From Porphyrobacter sp. LM 6 (GTDB lineage Bacteria > Pseudomonadota > Alphaproteobacteria > Sphingomonadales > Sphingomonadaceae), in NCBI RefSeq assembly GCF_001720465.1, contig NZ_CP017113.1, positions 2,604,001-2,668,000 on the forward strand: a stretch of DNA of 64,000 bases. The letters are read 5' to 3'. The notes beneath the pieces were generated by a model. That model was not told the origin of the DNA. It was given only the letters and a program-made list of their open reading frames with translations, and ran no database searches. Within the stretch, counting starts at the first letter, position 1. The number at the start of each line of letters is the position of its first letter. The position numbers and the translations under genes were made by a program. Positions 9,603 to 18,360 of this stretch are shown piece after piece.

Positions 9603-9734
9603 CGCATGAGTTTGTCTGATAAATCCCGGATGGTCGGTTTTGACCGCGCGAAGGAAGGTTAATACCTCCATCCCGCGGAGCTCGCCTACGATGATCCGTT
9701 CTAGCGGCATCCGCAACGCTGCAATCATCACGCA
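9603..9734 (-). pseudogene. remnant of a virB11-type ATPase gene
   Basis: Translates as MIAALRMPLERIIVGELRG then MEVLTFLRAVKTDHPGF, matching the intact VirB11 segment LLIAALRMRPDRIILGELRG / IEAFTFLRAVNTGHPGS. The start of the protein is absent and the frame degenerates after THA. DNA similarity to 10720-10850 is obvious but well diverged, so this is not a recent duplicate. It indicates an older T4SS locus here. The rest of 9513-9793 shows no gene. Confidence 0.75.
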
Positions 9735-9793
9735 ACCCCTTACAATTTCTGCCCGGCAATTCACAGTGTTCCCCACGCTCCTAGGAGGTCGCA

Positions 9794-10081
9794 ATGTCCG
9801 AGGAACTTCGCCGGGATACGTTGTTCGTGGCGCTCACGCGCCCGCAAATGTTTGCAGGCGTCACCTACACCTTCTTCGTGATCAACGCGATTGTGAGCGT
9901 CGAGCTGTTCCTGATTTTTCGCGCCTGGTGGGTGCTTGTGGCAGCGCTGGTGATCCACGGCATCGGCATGCTCGCCAGCCTTGAGGAGCCACGTATCTTC
10001 GACATCTGGATCACGCGGGTGCGCAATTGCCCGCGGGTCAGGAACCATGCGATCTGGCAATGCAATTCCTACCGCCCCTGA
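9794..10081 (+). CDS. virB3: VirB3 family protein, second copy
   Basis: 95 residues, MSEELRRDTLFVALTRPQMF.., nearly identical to the VirB3 at 17629-17922 with only a handful of substitutions (for instance VAAL for LAAL, IWITRV for LWITRV). Two adjacent membrane helices span about residues 22-58. A strong AGGAGG ribosome site sits 7 bases before the ATG. It faces away from the virB operon and has no virB4 behind it, so it is stranded: a leftover operon front next to rhs1 and its immunity gene. Confidence 0.8.
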   Translation: MSEELRRDTLFVALTRPQMFAGVTYTFFVINAIVSVELFLIFRAWWVLVAALVIHGIGMLASLEEPRIFDIWITRVRNCPRVRNHAIWQCNSYRP

Positions 10082-10160
10082 CGGGAGGTAAATCGATGGC
10101 AGCCAACTTCGCTTCATTCCATTGGCGTGATATCTTGGTTTCGAAAAAATCAAACGCAAG

Positions 10161-10532
10161 TCACCTATCGTCGCGCACGGAAGCTTGCGCGTAAGGGTTA
10201 TAGCTTGCTCTTGGCAGTTCCGGTCGCAGCGCTGGTTGAACGCCAATTTGGCGGGTAGATCGTGCGGCGGTAAAAGGCGAAGTCGAAATTTCAAGCATTC
10301 CCGCCGCAATCACCGGCGCACCCAGCAGCACAAAGCACCCGACTAGGATCCGCCCGCCCTCACGCAGCGGCAGCCGACCGGTGAGCAGCAACGCTCCGAT
10401 AAACGCCACCGCAATCACACAGATACCCAGCGCGATCTCGCCCAGCACCACACCCTCGATCCAGCGTGAGGACTCCACCATCGGCGCCCCGCCGTCCGAC
10501 TCGAACAGGCTCTGCTGCACCGCGAGCGCCAC
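10161..10532 (-). CDS. virB2: T4SS pilin-like protein VirB2/TrbC
   Basis: 123 residues from a GTG at 10532, last gene of the operon. Two hydrophobic helices (GEIALGICVIAVAFIGALLL and GRILVGCFVLLGAPVIAAGM) with a short hydrophilic loop containing GRLPLREG are the TrbC/VirB2 signature. The C-terminus beyond about residue 85 is polar. It would form the extracellular pilus or the channel. It starts 6 bases after the virB11 stop. Confidence 0.85.
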   Translation of the reverse strand: MALAVQQSLFESDGGAPMVESSRWIEGVVLGEIALGICVIAVAFIGALLLTGRLPLREGGRILVGCFVLLGAPVIAAGMLEISTSPFTAARSTRQIGVQPALRPELPRASYNPYAQASVRDDR

Positions 10533-10538
10533 CGCCCG

Positions 10539-11516
10539 CTACTCCGCCACCAGCACGCGGCTGACCCGCCGCCTGCCGCCGCGCCGCTCAAGCTGCACGA
10601 ACACGTCGACACTCTCACGCACATAGTGGCGCACATCATCACGGCTGAGCTTTGATCCCGCCTGGAGCACCAGCAGGGCCAGCTGCTCGATCGCGCGCTG
10701 CGGCGTGTCGGCGTGGATAGTTGTCATCGATCCCGGATGCCCAGTGTTGACCGCGCGCAGGAAGGTGAACGCTTCAATCCCGCGCAGCTCGCCGAGGATG
10801 ATCCGGTCCGGCCGCATCCGCAGCGCGGCGATCAGCAGGTCCTCGGCGCTGATCCGCGCTTCGCTCAGCTCCCCGCGCGCAGCGATTAGCCCGACCGCAT
10901 TAGGATGACGCAAATGCAGCTCGGCGGTGTCCTCGATCAGGATCAACCGCTCCTCGACGGAGATTTCGGCAAGGAGCGCATTGAGGAAGGTGGTCTTGCC
11001 TGTCGAGGTCCCGCCAGCCACAAGGATATTCCGCCGAGCCCGCACAGCCTCGCGCAGATGCCGCGCCGCTTGGAGCCCTGTCAGCGCGCGGAACCTTCGA
11101 TCATCGGCAAACTCGCTAGGCCCGACCTCGACATCGGCGAATGCCTCCGCCTCCTCCCAGTCCGCCAGCGACAGGTCGGCCGACACATGCCGTCGGATGG
11201 CGAACGCATAACCCTCGCGCGTGGCGGGCGGCGCCGCGATTTGAACTCGCGATCCATCGGGCAGGGTCGCCGCCAGCAGCGGCTGCGCCCGGCTGATCCC
11301 CTGCGACGAGAATGCCGCGATCTGCCGCGCAAGCCGCTCGAGCAGCGCGGCATCAAGCGCAGGTTCCTCCACCCGCTCGATCCCGCCGCCAAGGCTCTCG
11401 AGCCACACCTCGCCGGGGCGGTTGATCCAGATGTCGGTTATGCCCGGTCGCTCAAGAAACGGCGCCAGCGGAGCAAGAAAGCTGTCGAGATAGTAACCCG
11501 CCTCGGTGGTGCTCAC
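10539..11516 (-). CDS. virB11: T4SS traffic ATPase VirB11
   Basis: 325 residues. The Walker A motif GGTSTGKTT lies at about residues 166-174. Downstream come IEDTAELHL, then RMRPDRIILGELRG (Walker B-like region) and NTGHPGSMTTIHAD (His box), all characteristic of VirB11/PulE hexameric ATPases. It works at the inner membrane with VirB4. Full length for the family and seemingly functional. It lies between virB10 and virB2. Confidence 0.95.
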   Translation of the reverse strand: MSTTEAGYYLDSFLAPLAPFLERPGITDIWINRPGEVWLESLGGGIERVEEPALDAALLERLARQIAAFSSQGISRAQPLLAATLPDGSRVQIAAPPATREGYAFAIRRHVSADLSLADWEEAEAFADVEVGPSEFADDRRFRALTGLQAARHLREAVRARRNILVAGGTSTGKTTFLNALLAEISVEERLILIEDTAELHLRHPNAVGLIAARGELSEARISAEDLLIAALRMRPDRIILGELRGIEAFTFLRAVNTGHPGSMTTIHADTPQRAIEQLALLVLQAGSKLSRDDVRHYVRESVDVFVQLERRGGRRRVSRVLVAE

Positions 11517-11525
11517 AGCCTCACC

Positions 11526-12605
11526 TCAGCGGTCCACGGTCGAGAAGTCGAGATCGCGCGCCACGAACACCGAGACGCTGGTGCCGTGCTTGACCTTGAG
11601 CGTGGGCTGGATCTGCTGCGGCTGCGTGACCTGCAGGTTCTGGGTGCTGCCGGGCAGCGCCACGATCACGCCGTCGGTCGCGCGGTTGACCGCAACGCCA
11701 ACCCCGAGGTCGAGCACCGATTGAAGTAATGCGCCGCCGAAGCGCTGCAGAAACTTGCTGTCGACCTTGCCCCTGATACCCGCCCGACCCAGCGGATCGG
11801 AGGACGGGGAGTCGAGCGCAATGGTCACTCCGTCGGGCCGGATCAGCCGGGTCCAGCGTACCAGCGCACGGTTCTGGCCGGTCTGGAGGCTCGCCTCGTA
11901 CTCTCCATAGAGGCGGCTGCCGCGCGGGATCAGGACCCGGCTCCCATCGAACCCTGAGACGTCGCGCTGAACCAGCGCGCGCACGCCGCCTGCGCGGGTC
12001 GAATCAAGCGCGGTTTCCAGCACAGCCGGGATGACCGTCCCCTGCGGGATCGTGAGCGAGGGATTGAGGAAGCGCTCGGCGGTTACGCGCGAGCTGCCCT
12101 CGTCGCCAGCGTCTCCTGGCAAAGGAGAGGCAGTGGTGGCGGCGCGATTGTCGAACACCACGCGCGGCGGTTGCGGCTGAAGCTGAACCGGCGAGAGCGG
12201 TTCCGACGGAGGCACCTGCGTTGGCCTGAATGGCGGCAAGGATTGCTGACGCAAGGCTGGCTGAATCTGAATGGGTTGAGCGCCTGCAACAGATCCAATG
12301 CCGGGCTGATCAACGGACGACAGGTTGCCGCGCAGATCACCTGTAAACCGGTCCGGGATATCAAGCGGCTGAGGCGAGGAAATTCGCACCGGCGCGCCTC
12401 CAGCGGGCTGGAGCATCGACGACGTATCGGCGGCCTCGCGCGAGGCATTAAGCGCACTGAACAGCACGCCCCCCCCCGCTGCCAGCACGACGAGGAAGGC
12501 ATAAAGGCCCATGTTCCCGCTACCGCCGGTCGGGATGACCGGACGCACATCGGCGGCTTGGTAGTCGTTGCCGTTTTCGGATGAGGTGCTCGCAGTTGTG
12601 GTCAT
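11526..12605 (-). CDS. virB10: T4SS core-complex protein VirB10/TrbI
   Basis: 359 residues. One transmembrane helix near residues 33-52 (MGLYAFLVVLAAGGGVLFSA), a Pro-rich periplasmic linker (about 100-165), then the C-terminal TrbI/VirB10 domain beginning near TIPQGTVIPAVLETALDSTR. VirB10 spans both membranes and gates the outer-membrane pore. The start overlaps the end of virB9 by 4 bases. Confidence 0.95.
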   Translation of the reverse strand: MTTTASTSSENGNDYQAADVRPVIPTGGSGNMGLYAFLVVLAAGGGVLFSALNASREAADTSSMLQPAGGAPVRISSPQPLDIPDRFTGDLRGNLSSVDQPGIGSVAGAQPIQIQPALRQQSLPPFRPTQVPPSEPLSPVQLQPQPPRVVFDNRAATTASPLPGDAGDEGSSRVTAERFLNPSLTIPQGTVIPAVLETALDSTRAGGVRALVQRDVSGFDGSRVLIPRGSRLYGEYEASLQTGQNRALVRWTRLIRPDGVTIALDSPSSDPLGRAGIRGKVDSKFLQRFGGALLQSVLDLGVGVAVNRATDGVIVALPGSTQNLQVTQPQQIQPTLKVKHGTSVSVFVARDLDFSTVDR

Positions 12606-13327
12606 CCCTCACCACCATCCTGCGGAGCTGTGCGAGCGTGACGCCGTGCCGTGGCCTTCGCCTTGTCGATCCGGAACACCAGTTCCTCATGCACCCGGTC
12701 GATCACGAACAGCCCGTCTCGCATATAGCCATCGACCACCTCCTCATCACCCGTGGGGCCAATGGCGAAAACAGCCGGCAGGGACTGGCCCGGCGCATAC
12801 TCGATCACGGTCTTTGCCCCGTTGTCACGCACCGAGGCTGGACGCACCGAGGGGTCACCGCGCAGACGCCAGGTCCGGTCGAGCCCGATAAGGTCAAGTG
12901 AGTCACGTGCCGTGTGCGACTGGAGATCGCCGCTCCCCCCGTCAAAGGCGAGCCGCACCAGATAGGCGGCCTGCAGGCCGTTGCCGGTCTCGAGCTGGAA
13001 GTTGTAGACGCGCCGGTCGGTCTCGACCGTGAGACTGGCGGGTACAGCGCCATAGAGCGGAGTGATCTGGAAACTGTCGGCCTCGGCCGACACGGTGACC
13101 TCCCAGACCGGACTGCCGCCGAGCGTGGCACGCCGGATGGTCTCGCCGGGTTCGAGCATGACCGTCAGCGCCGTCTGGGGCAGCGCGGTCAGCACCACTG
13201 GCTCGCCCGGCCGCCACTGTGCGGTCTGGATACGCGGGGTCTCGGGCCCCGGCATCGGGAACACCTGCGCTGCAAGCGGCGCGGCCCAGGCGAGCATGGC
13301 CAGGGCTGCGAGGCGCCCGCGCATCAT
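12602..13327 (-). CDS. virB9: T4SS core-complex protein VirB9/TrbG
   Basis: 241 residues with a cleavable signal peptide (MMRGRLAALAMLAWAAPLAAQ). The VirB9/CagX fold follows, including WRLRGDPSVRPASVRDNGAK and YAPGQSLPAVFAIGPTGDEE near the C-terminus. It forms the outer-membrane ring with VirB7 and VirB10. No separate virB7 lipoprotein is visible in the operon. It is coupled to virB8 by a 4-base overlap. Confidence 0.94.
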   Translation of the reverse strand: MMRGRLAALAMLAWAAPLAAQVFPMPGPETPRIQTAQWRPGEPVVLTALPQTALTVMLEPGETIRRATLGGSPVWEVTVSAEADSFQITPLYGAVPASLTVETDRRVYNFQLETGNGLQAAYLVRLAFDGGSGDLQSHTARDSLDLIGLDRTWRLRGDPSVRPASVRDNGAKTVIEYAPGQSLPAVFAIGPTGDEEVVDGYMRDGLFVIDRVHEELVFRIDKAKATARRHARTAPQDGGEG

Positions 13328-14070
13328 GGCGCGGGTCTTCCTGTCTGGTCCAGATCGACGCCGTTGACGATGCCTTCCTCTGGGATGGTCTCGGCATCGC
13401 GGCGGTAGGAGGTGACCTGGAACCCCAGCGGATTGGTGTAGCGGTCTTCCTCAGTCATTTCGGCTGCGCTGAAGCTGTAATTGATGATCGCCGCCCAGTG
13501 ACTGGGAGGTTGCGGGGAGGCGCCCGGATCGATCCGGGTGGTCTGGAACCGCACCAGAGCGCGGCCCTCGCCGAGGTTCGAGACGCTTTTTACCTCGGTG
13601 CGGATGGAGGCATTGCGCGGCAACACCGCTAGCGGACTATTTGGCGTCGCGGCGTTCATCGCGCGTTCATAGGCGTCGCGGACCTTACCGTCCGACCAGA
13701 GCGATACCTTGCGGTAGTCATCCTGCAAGGTTGGCAGCGCAAAGCTCTCGCGTGCGGTCACATACTGGACCAGGAATGAACGGGTCAGAGCAGAGTCAGG
13801 TGCCACCACCTGCGCGTCCATTGGCGCGAGCGCCTCGACATTGCCGGTCTGGCGGTCGACCAGCAAGGTAAAAGGGACAGTGGTCTTGAGCGGCAGAAGG
13901 AATACCAACGCCACCGCCTCCAGCAGCGCGATCATGGCCGCGATGATTGCGACAATCCATGCGCGGCGGTTCGACCGCTCGAGGTCCTCAGTCACGCTGG
14001 TTGCCCAGCTGGCCGCGACCGGCAGGTCGGCCAGATCCTCGTCGAAATTCTGCTGCGGCTTCATGTTCAT
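13324..14070 (-). CDS. virB8: T4SS inner-membrane protein VirB8
   Basis: 248 residues. A cytoplasmic N-terminus of about 37 residues is followed by one transmembrane helix (WIVAIIAAMIALLEAVALVF) and a periplasmic NTF2-like VirB8 domain (FLVQYVTARESF, then the terminal NPLGFQVTSYRRD motif typical of the family). It scaffolds assembly between the inner-membrane and core complexes. Confidence 0.94.
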   Translation of the reverse strand: MNMKPQQNFDEDLADLPVAASWATSVTEDLERSNRRAWIVAIIAAMIALLEAVALVFLLPLKTTVPFTLLVDRQTGNVEALAPMDAQVVAPDSALTRSFLVQYVTARESFALPTLQDDYRKVSLWSDGKVRDAYERAMNAATPNSPLAVLPRNASIRTEVKSVSNLGEGRALVRFQTTRIDPGASPQPPSHWAAIINYSFSAAEMTEEDRYTNPLGFQVTSYRRDAETIPEEGIVNGVDLDQTGRPAP

Positions 14071-15275
14071 CAGCTGCGGTCCCTTGCCTGCCCGGCGCGC
14101 GAGGTGCGCAGGGCGGTGCGGCGATACGAGCTCCCGAGCCGCGGCGCGTTCCCTTCAGGGCCCGATCCCGGACCTTGTGGACCACTGTCACCCCCGGCCA
14201 CTCCCGAGAGCGGCATACGGACGGAGCGGTCATTGGCGAGTGACTGCTCGCGTCGGATAACGCCTTCGACTGCATTGCCGATCTGCTCGGCGCGATTGAA
14301 CACAACTTCACTTCTGACTGCGCCCCCCGCAAATGCCGACGGAGGTGCCAGCTGCGGCTCGGATATGCGTGGCCAGTCGGGCAGGGTCAGCCATCCTCTG
14401 GTGAACACCGCGCGGGCGAGCAGCCAGATCATCATCAGCTGGACGATGGCAAAGGCGAGCATGATTGCGAATAGCTCGGTGGGCGCTGCCGGAATGGCAT
14501 AGCCCAATGAGCGCACCTTGAGCGCGTCGGCAAGCCATGGCTCGATGATTGCAAGCTCGACCGAGAGGACAATGGCTGTGCCGACCGAACCTGTCATCGT
14601 GAGCACCAGCCCCTTGATCCAGCCCGCAACCAGCCCGCGTGTCCAGGGAAAGAACCAGAGTCCAGCCACGAGCGGGGTGAGCGCGAGCAGCATGGCCGCG
14701 GCAATCCGCAGCAGCGCAAGCGTCCCGATTGTGCCGGCAAGGAACAGCAGACGGGCGGAGCCAAATGCCGTGTCGTCGGCGAGCGCAGCACCCTCAAAGG
14801 TGCCTCCCGGCGCTTCGCTGTTGATCAGCGCGCCGAGATTGCGGCCTGCGCCGACCTCGGTCAGACGTACGATGGCATTGTCGGCGCGCTGCAGGCGCTG
14901 CGCTAGATCTGCGCCCACTTGCTCGTTACCGCTCACCCCGCTGATAACGGTCGCAACCTCGGCCGGTCCCTTGAGGGTGACATCGTAGATTACCGTGCGG
15001 AACGCCGGCCACGAGAAGGCCAGCGTCAGCACGATCCCGATCTTGAGCACATCGAACACGACGTCGCGCGCTCCCGGCGGCGGGCCGAACAGCAACCGGA
15101 TCCCGAACAGGGCAATGAACAGCGTGAGCAGGCTCGTCATTAGCACCGACGCCATCGAGCCGGGCTGACCCAGCGCCAGATAGCCGTAGGAGCCGATCAC
15201 CTGTGCCTGGCAATCAATATGCGCGAGCGTGCGCAGCAGGAAGCTGTCGCCGGTGATGATGGCTGGGCAGGCCAT
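14070..15275 (-). CDS. virB6: T4SS inner-membrane channel protein VirB6/TrbL
   Basis: 401 residues with several membrane helices (starting MASVLMTSLLTLFIALFGIR after a short N-terminal segment) and a conserved central WFFPWTRGLVAGWIKG region. The last 100 residues are polar and low in complexity. VirB6 forms part of the inner-membrane translocation path. It directly follows virB4: the virB5 gene that usually intervenes is missing. Confidence 0.9.
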   Translation of the reverse strand: MACPAIITGDSFLLRTLAHIDCQAQVIGSYGYLALGQPGSMASVLMTSLLTLFIALFGIRLLFGPPPGARDVVFDVLKIGIVLTLAFSWPAFRTVIYDVTLKGPAEVATVISGVSGNEQVGADLAQRLQRADNAIVRLTEVGAGRNLGALINSEAPGGTFEGAALADDTAFGSARLLFLAGTIGTLALLRIAAAMLLALTPLVAGLWFFPWTRGLVAGWIKGLVLTMTGSVGTAIVLSVELAIIEPWLADALKVRSLGYAIPAAPTELFAIMLAFAIVQLMMIWLLARAVFTRGWLTLPDWPRISEPQLAPPSAFAGGAVRSEVVFNRAEQIGNAVEGVIRREQSLANDRSVRMPLSGVAGGDSGPQGPGSGPEGNAPRLGSSYRRTALRTSRAGQARDRS

Positions 15276-17650
15276 CAGGCAGCCTTCTCGAGGAGGAGAT
15301 GGAGCCAGTTGGCTGGATCAGGGCCGGTGCGGGTCACCAACTCGTCGAACATCCGGACGGTGGACTCCCGGCCGGAGAGAATGGTGAGGATATCGCTCTC
15401 GCCCGACAGGTCGAGCCGCGCGACCACGCTCTCGCGGCCATGACGGATCAGAAAGCAGTGCGCGCTGTCGGGCAGCGTGCGCACCAGATCGAACTCGTGG
15501 CGGCTGAGGCCGAACCCGTTGATGTAGTCCTCGGCGCGCGCCTTGGGGTTGATCATGAAGATCTGGGTGGCAGCCTGCTCGATGATCGCGCTCGCGATCT
15601 TGCTCTCGAGCGCGTCGGACGCGCTCTGGGTTGCAAACCCGACTACGCCGTTCCTTTTGCGGATGGTCTTCTCCCAGTCCTTGATCCGGCGCACGAAGAT
15701 GTCGTCGTCGAGCGCTTTCCAGCCCTCGTCAATGACGATAATCGCCGGGGTCCCGTCGAGGCGCTGCTCGACCCGGTGGAAGAAGTAGAACATTGCAGGC
15801 GTTCGCGAGACCGAATCATCAAGGATCGCGGTCATGTCGAACCCGACTGTGTCAGCGGCTAGGTCAGTGAGGTCGCGCTCGTTATCGAACAGCCAGGCCC
15901 GCTCGCCCTCACCCCACCAGGGGCGCAGACGGGCGTGGAGATCATCGGGTTCCGGCCGTGCGCCACCGCGGAACAACTCGACCAGATAGCGCAGACGGCG
16001 TCGGGAAGCAGGCTGGGCATAGCTTGTGTCGATCGCGTCGCGGATCTGGTCGAGCTCGGCGCTGGTCGCGCCGCCCGCGAGCAGGGTCAGCCACTCGATC
16101 AGAAACTGGCGGTTGGCTGGGGTGTCGTCGAGCTGGAGCGGATTGAGGCCGGAAGGTGCGTCGGGCCGCAGGCGATCATATTGTCCGCCGATCGCGCGGA
16201 TGAAGAGCTCAGCGCCGCGATCCTTGTCGAAGAAAATGATGCGTGGGGAAAACCGCCGCGCCTGCGCCAGCAGGAAATTGAGCACCACGGTCTTGCCCGA
16301 GCCCGACGGGCCGATCACCGTGAAGTTGCCAAGATCGGCGCGGTGGAAGTTGAAGAAGTAGGGCCCGGCCGCGGTGGTCTCGAACAAGGTCACAGCCTCG
16401 CCCCAGTGGTTGCCCTGCGCCCGACCGACAGGGAAGTTGTGGAGGCTGGCGAGGCCTGCAAAATTGGTGGTCGAGACCAGCCCGCGCCGGCCAATATAGC
16501 GGAAATTGCCGGGGAACTGCGCCCAGAAGGCGGGCTCCAGCGCGATATCCTCGCGCACCGCATTGATCCCGAGATCGGCGAGCAGCGCGATCACCTCGGC
16601 GACGTTGTTTTCGAGCTGCCGAAGGTCATCGGCATGCACCGCAATCGAGCTGTGATGCTCCCCGAACCCGGCGCGCCCTGCAGCCACCTCATCCTTGGCG
16701 TAAGTCAGCTCGTCACGCAGCGATAGCGCCTCATCCTCGGCCGAGCGCATGCGGCGCAGCGCGAGGTTCATCTGCCCGAGCGCGGCAGCGCGTTCGACCA
16801 TGGCAAAGCTCTGCGTGACCTGCAGTTCGAACGGCAGGCGGTAGAGCTCGTCGAACATGCCGGGGAATGTGGCGCCGGGATAATCCTTGATCGAGACCAT
16901 CGCCACGAACCGGCGCGCCAGCGGGCCTGCCGGACCCAGCTCGACACAGTCCTGCCCGAAACTCACCCGCCGCGCCGGGATGAAATGCCCGAGATCGCCA
17001 TGGGGGAGCGCAATGGGCCGCAGGTCGGCATTGAACAGGCAGGACAGGAACTCGAGTGGCTCGGAGCGCTTGCCCTCGGGCGTATCGTAGATGCTCAGAA
17101 CCTGCGGTTCATAGGCGCTTAATGAGGCCATCAAAGCCTCGCGCGCGCGGTCCAGCGCATGCTTCTCGGCCGCGATCTGGCCTGCATTGCGCCGCGACTT
17201 GCCGCTGATGAGGCTGCGCATCCGGTCGGCAATCCCAATCCGCCCCTGTAGCGGGCGGCGGATGATGGTGACGAACAGCTCGTTCACATAGAGCAGCTTG
17301 CCGCCAAGCCGCTCCTGCCAGCGGGAATCGAGCCGGGCGGCGAAGTCGTCGGCGGTGACCGGGCGCAGCGCCGCATCGGCGCGGCGCCGCACGACATGGT
17401 GGTAGATCGCAAAACGCGAGGAACCGAGCGTGCGAAGCATCGCATCGCGCAATCCGGCACGGTAGTTGAGCTCGGCGCTGTCAGCGGTCTCGAACAGCAA
17501 CCCGCCGAGACGGATCGTCTGCATCAGCAGCCCGTCGCGGGTCTGGATGGTCACATCGTCGATGTGCCGCGCATAGGGCAGGTGCGCGCCAGCAGGAGCT
17601 TCGCGCGCAGCCACCTTCGGATCACGCGTCAGGGGCGGTAGGAATTGCAT
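15275..17650 (-). CDS. virB4: T4SS ATPase VirB4
   Basis: 791 residues, normal length. The N-terminal CagE/TrbE domain is followed by a C-terminal ATPase with Walker A GPSGSGKTVVL (about residue 440) and Walker B AIIVIDEGWKAL (about 640), then ATQSASDAL. It energises assembly and transport. Its start overlaps the end of virB3 by 22 bases, as is common when the two are co-translated or fused. Confidence 0.95.
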   Translation of the reverse strand: MQFLPPLTRDPKVAAREAPAGAHLPYARHIDDVTIQTRDGLLMQTIRLGGLLFETADSAELNYRAGLRDAMLRTLGSSRFAIYHHVVRRRADAALRPVTADDFAARLDSRWQERLGGKLLYVNELFVTIIRRPLQGRIGIADRMRSLISGKSRRNAGQIAAEKHALDRAREALMASLSAYEPQVLSIYDTPEGKRSEPLEFLSCLFNADLRPIALPHGDLGHFIPARRVSFGQDCVELGPAGPLARRFVAMVSIKDYPGATFPGMFDELYRLPFELQVTQSFAMVERAAALGQMNLALRRMRSAEDEALSLRDELTYAKDEVAAGRAGFGEHHSSIAVHADDLRQLENNVAEVIALLADLGINAVREDIALEPAFWAQFPGNFRYIGRRGLVSTTNFAGLASLHNFPVGRAQGNHWGEAVTLFETTAAGPYFFNFHRADLGNFTVIGPSGSGKTVVLNFLLAQARRFSPRIIFFDKDRGAELFIRAIGGQYDRLRPDAPSGLNPLQLDDTPANRQFLIEWLTLLAGGATSAELDQIRDAIDTSYAQPASRRRLRYLVELFRGGARPEPDDLHARLRPWWGEGERAWLFDNERDLTDLAADTVGFDMTAILDDSVSRTPAMFYFFHRVEQRLDGTPAIIVIDEGWKALDDDIFVRRIKDWEKTIRKRNGVVGFATQSASDALESKIASAIIEQAATQIFMINPKARAEDYINGFGLSRHEFDLVRTLPDSAHCFLIRHGRESVVARLDLSGESDILTILSGRESTVRMFDELVTRTGPDPANWLHLLLEKAA

Positions 17651-17922
17651 CGCCAGATCGCATGATTGCGCACCCGCGGGCAGTTCCTCACGCGTGTGAT
17701 CCAGAGGTCGAAGATGCGTGGCTCCTCAAGGCAGGCGAGCATGCCGATGCCGTGGATCACCAGCGCCGCCAGCAGCACCCACCAGGCGCGGAAGATGAGA
17801 AACAACTCGACGCTCACAATCGCGTTGATCACGAAGAAGGTGTAGGTGACACCGGCAAACATCTGCGGGCGCGTAAGCGCCACGAACAGCGTATCCCGGC
17901 GAAGTTCTTCGGACATGCTCAA
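17629..17922 (-). CDS. virB3: T4SS protein VirB3
   Basis: 97 residues, beginning MSMSEELRRDTLF, with the two-helix VirB3 fold. It is the first gene of the complete virB operon. Similarity to the stranded copy at 9794 starts exactly at ATGTCC: upstream of that point the two differ, and this copy lacks an AGGAGG-like site. A recombination boundary therefore falls at the start codon. Translation may use the extra ATG two codons earlier. Confidence 0.9.
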   Translation of the reverse strand: MSMSEELRRDTLFVALTRPQMFAGVTYTFFVINAIVSVELFLIFRAWWVLLAALVIHGIGMLACLEEPRIFDLWITRVRNCPRVRNHAIWRCNSYRP

Positions 17923-18033
17923 AACCCATAATCATAACAACACGACCGATTTTCAATATCAATTTCGTGGTAAATAAAGGAAAAAGTACGATTATACTGA
18001 ATCTTTCAATCGCAAGAAAATTTTGACAATAAA
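17923..18033. other. AT-rich spacer between immunity gene 2 and virB operon
   Basis: Strongly AT-rich 111 bases with no gene. It separates the toxin-immunity pair from virB3, all read on the minus strand, and may contain the virB promoter. No specific element could be assigned with confidence. Confidence 0.35.
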
Positions 18034-18360
18034 TTAAAAACAAATCAGATCTACACCATCAGGACGCACTGAGATTTTACCATAAGATTTATCTCCCCAT
18101 GCTTGATAGCATAAATCCTTCATAAACCTCTTGCCATCTTGTTCATACTTCAACCTATAGCTGTTCTCGAAGATGGCTTCGAACTCAACCTTGCGGACCT
18201 CCCCTGGGGAGAGATCCCCGATCACCTTTGGACTGCCACTCTGTGATATCTCTGCAGCTACAATAGGCTTCCCACTGTCGTTGCTGATCTCGTAGGTCGT
18301 AGTTTTGGAACACGCACTTAACGAAAACAGGAGAAGTGTTATGACGATGTAACGGGTCAT
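18034..18360 (-). CDS. putative lipoprotein immunity protein for RHS tip 2
   Basis: 108 residues. A lipoprotein signal peptide ends in the lipobox LSAC (residues 14-17), so the protein would be anchored in the periplasm. The mature part is small, with beta-rich character (TYEISNDSGKPIVAAEIS). The ATG overlaps the rhs2 stop. Position and coupling point to an immunity role, and periplasmic anchoring would suggest that the cognate toxin acts in the periplasm. No family recognised. Confidence 0.65.
   Translation of the reverse strand: MTRYIVITLLLFSLSACSKTTTYEISNDSGKPIVAAEISQSGSPKVIGDLSPGEVRKVEFEAIFENSYRLKYEQDGKRFMKDLCYQAWGDKSYGKISVRPDGVDLICF

Noticed and set aside
15299..16726. Plus-strand open frames opposite virB4
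   Set aside because: Shadow frames of virB4; no ribosome site or family, and the VirB4 reading is unambiguous.
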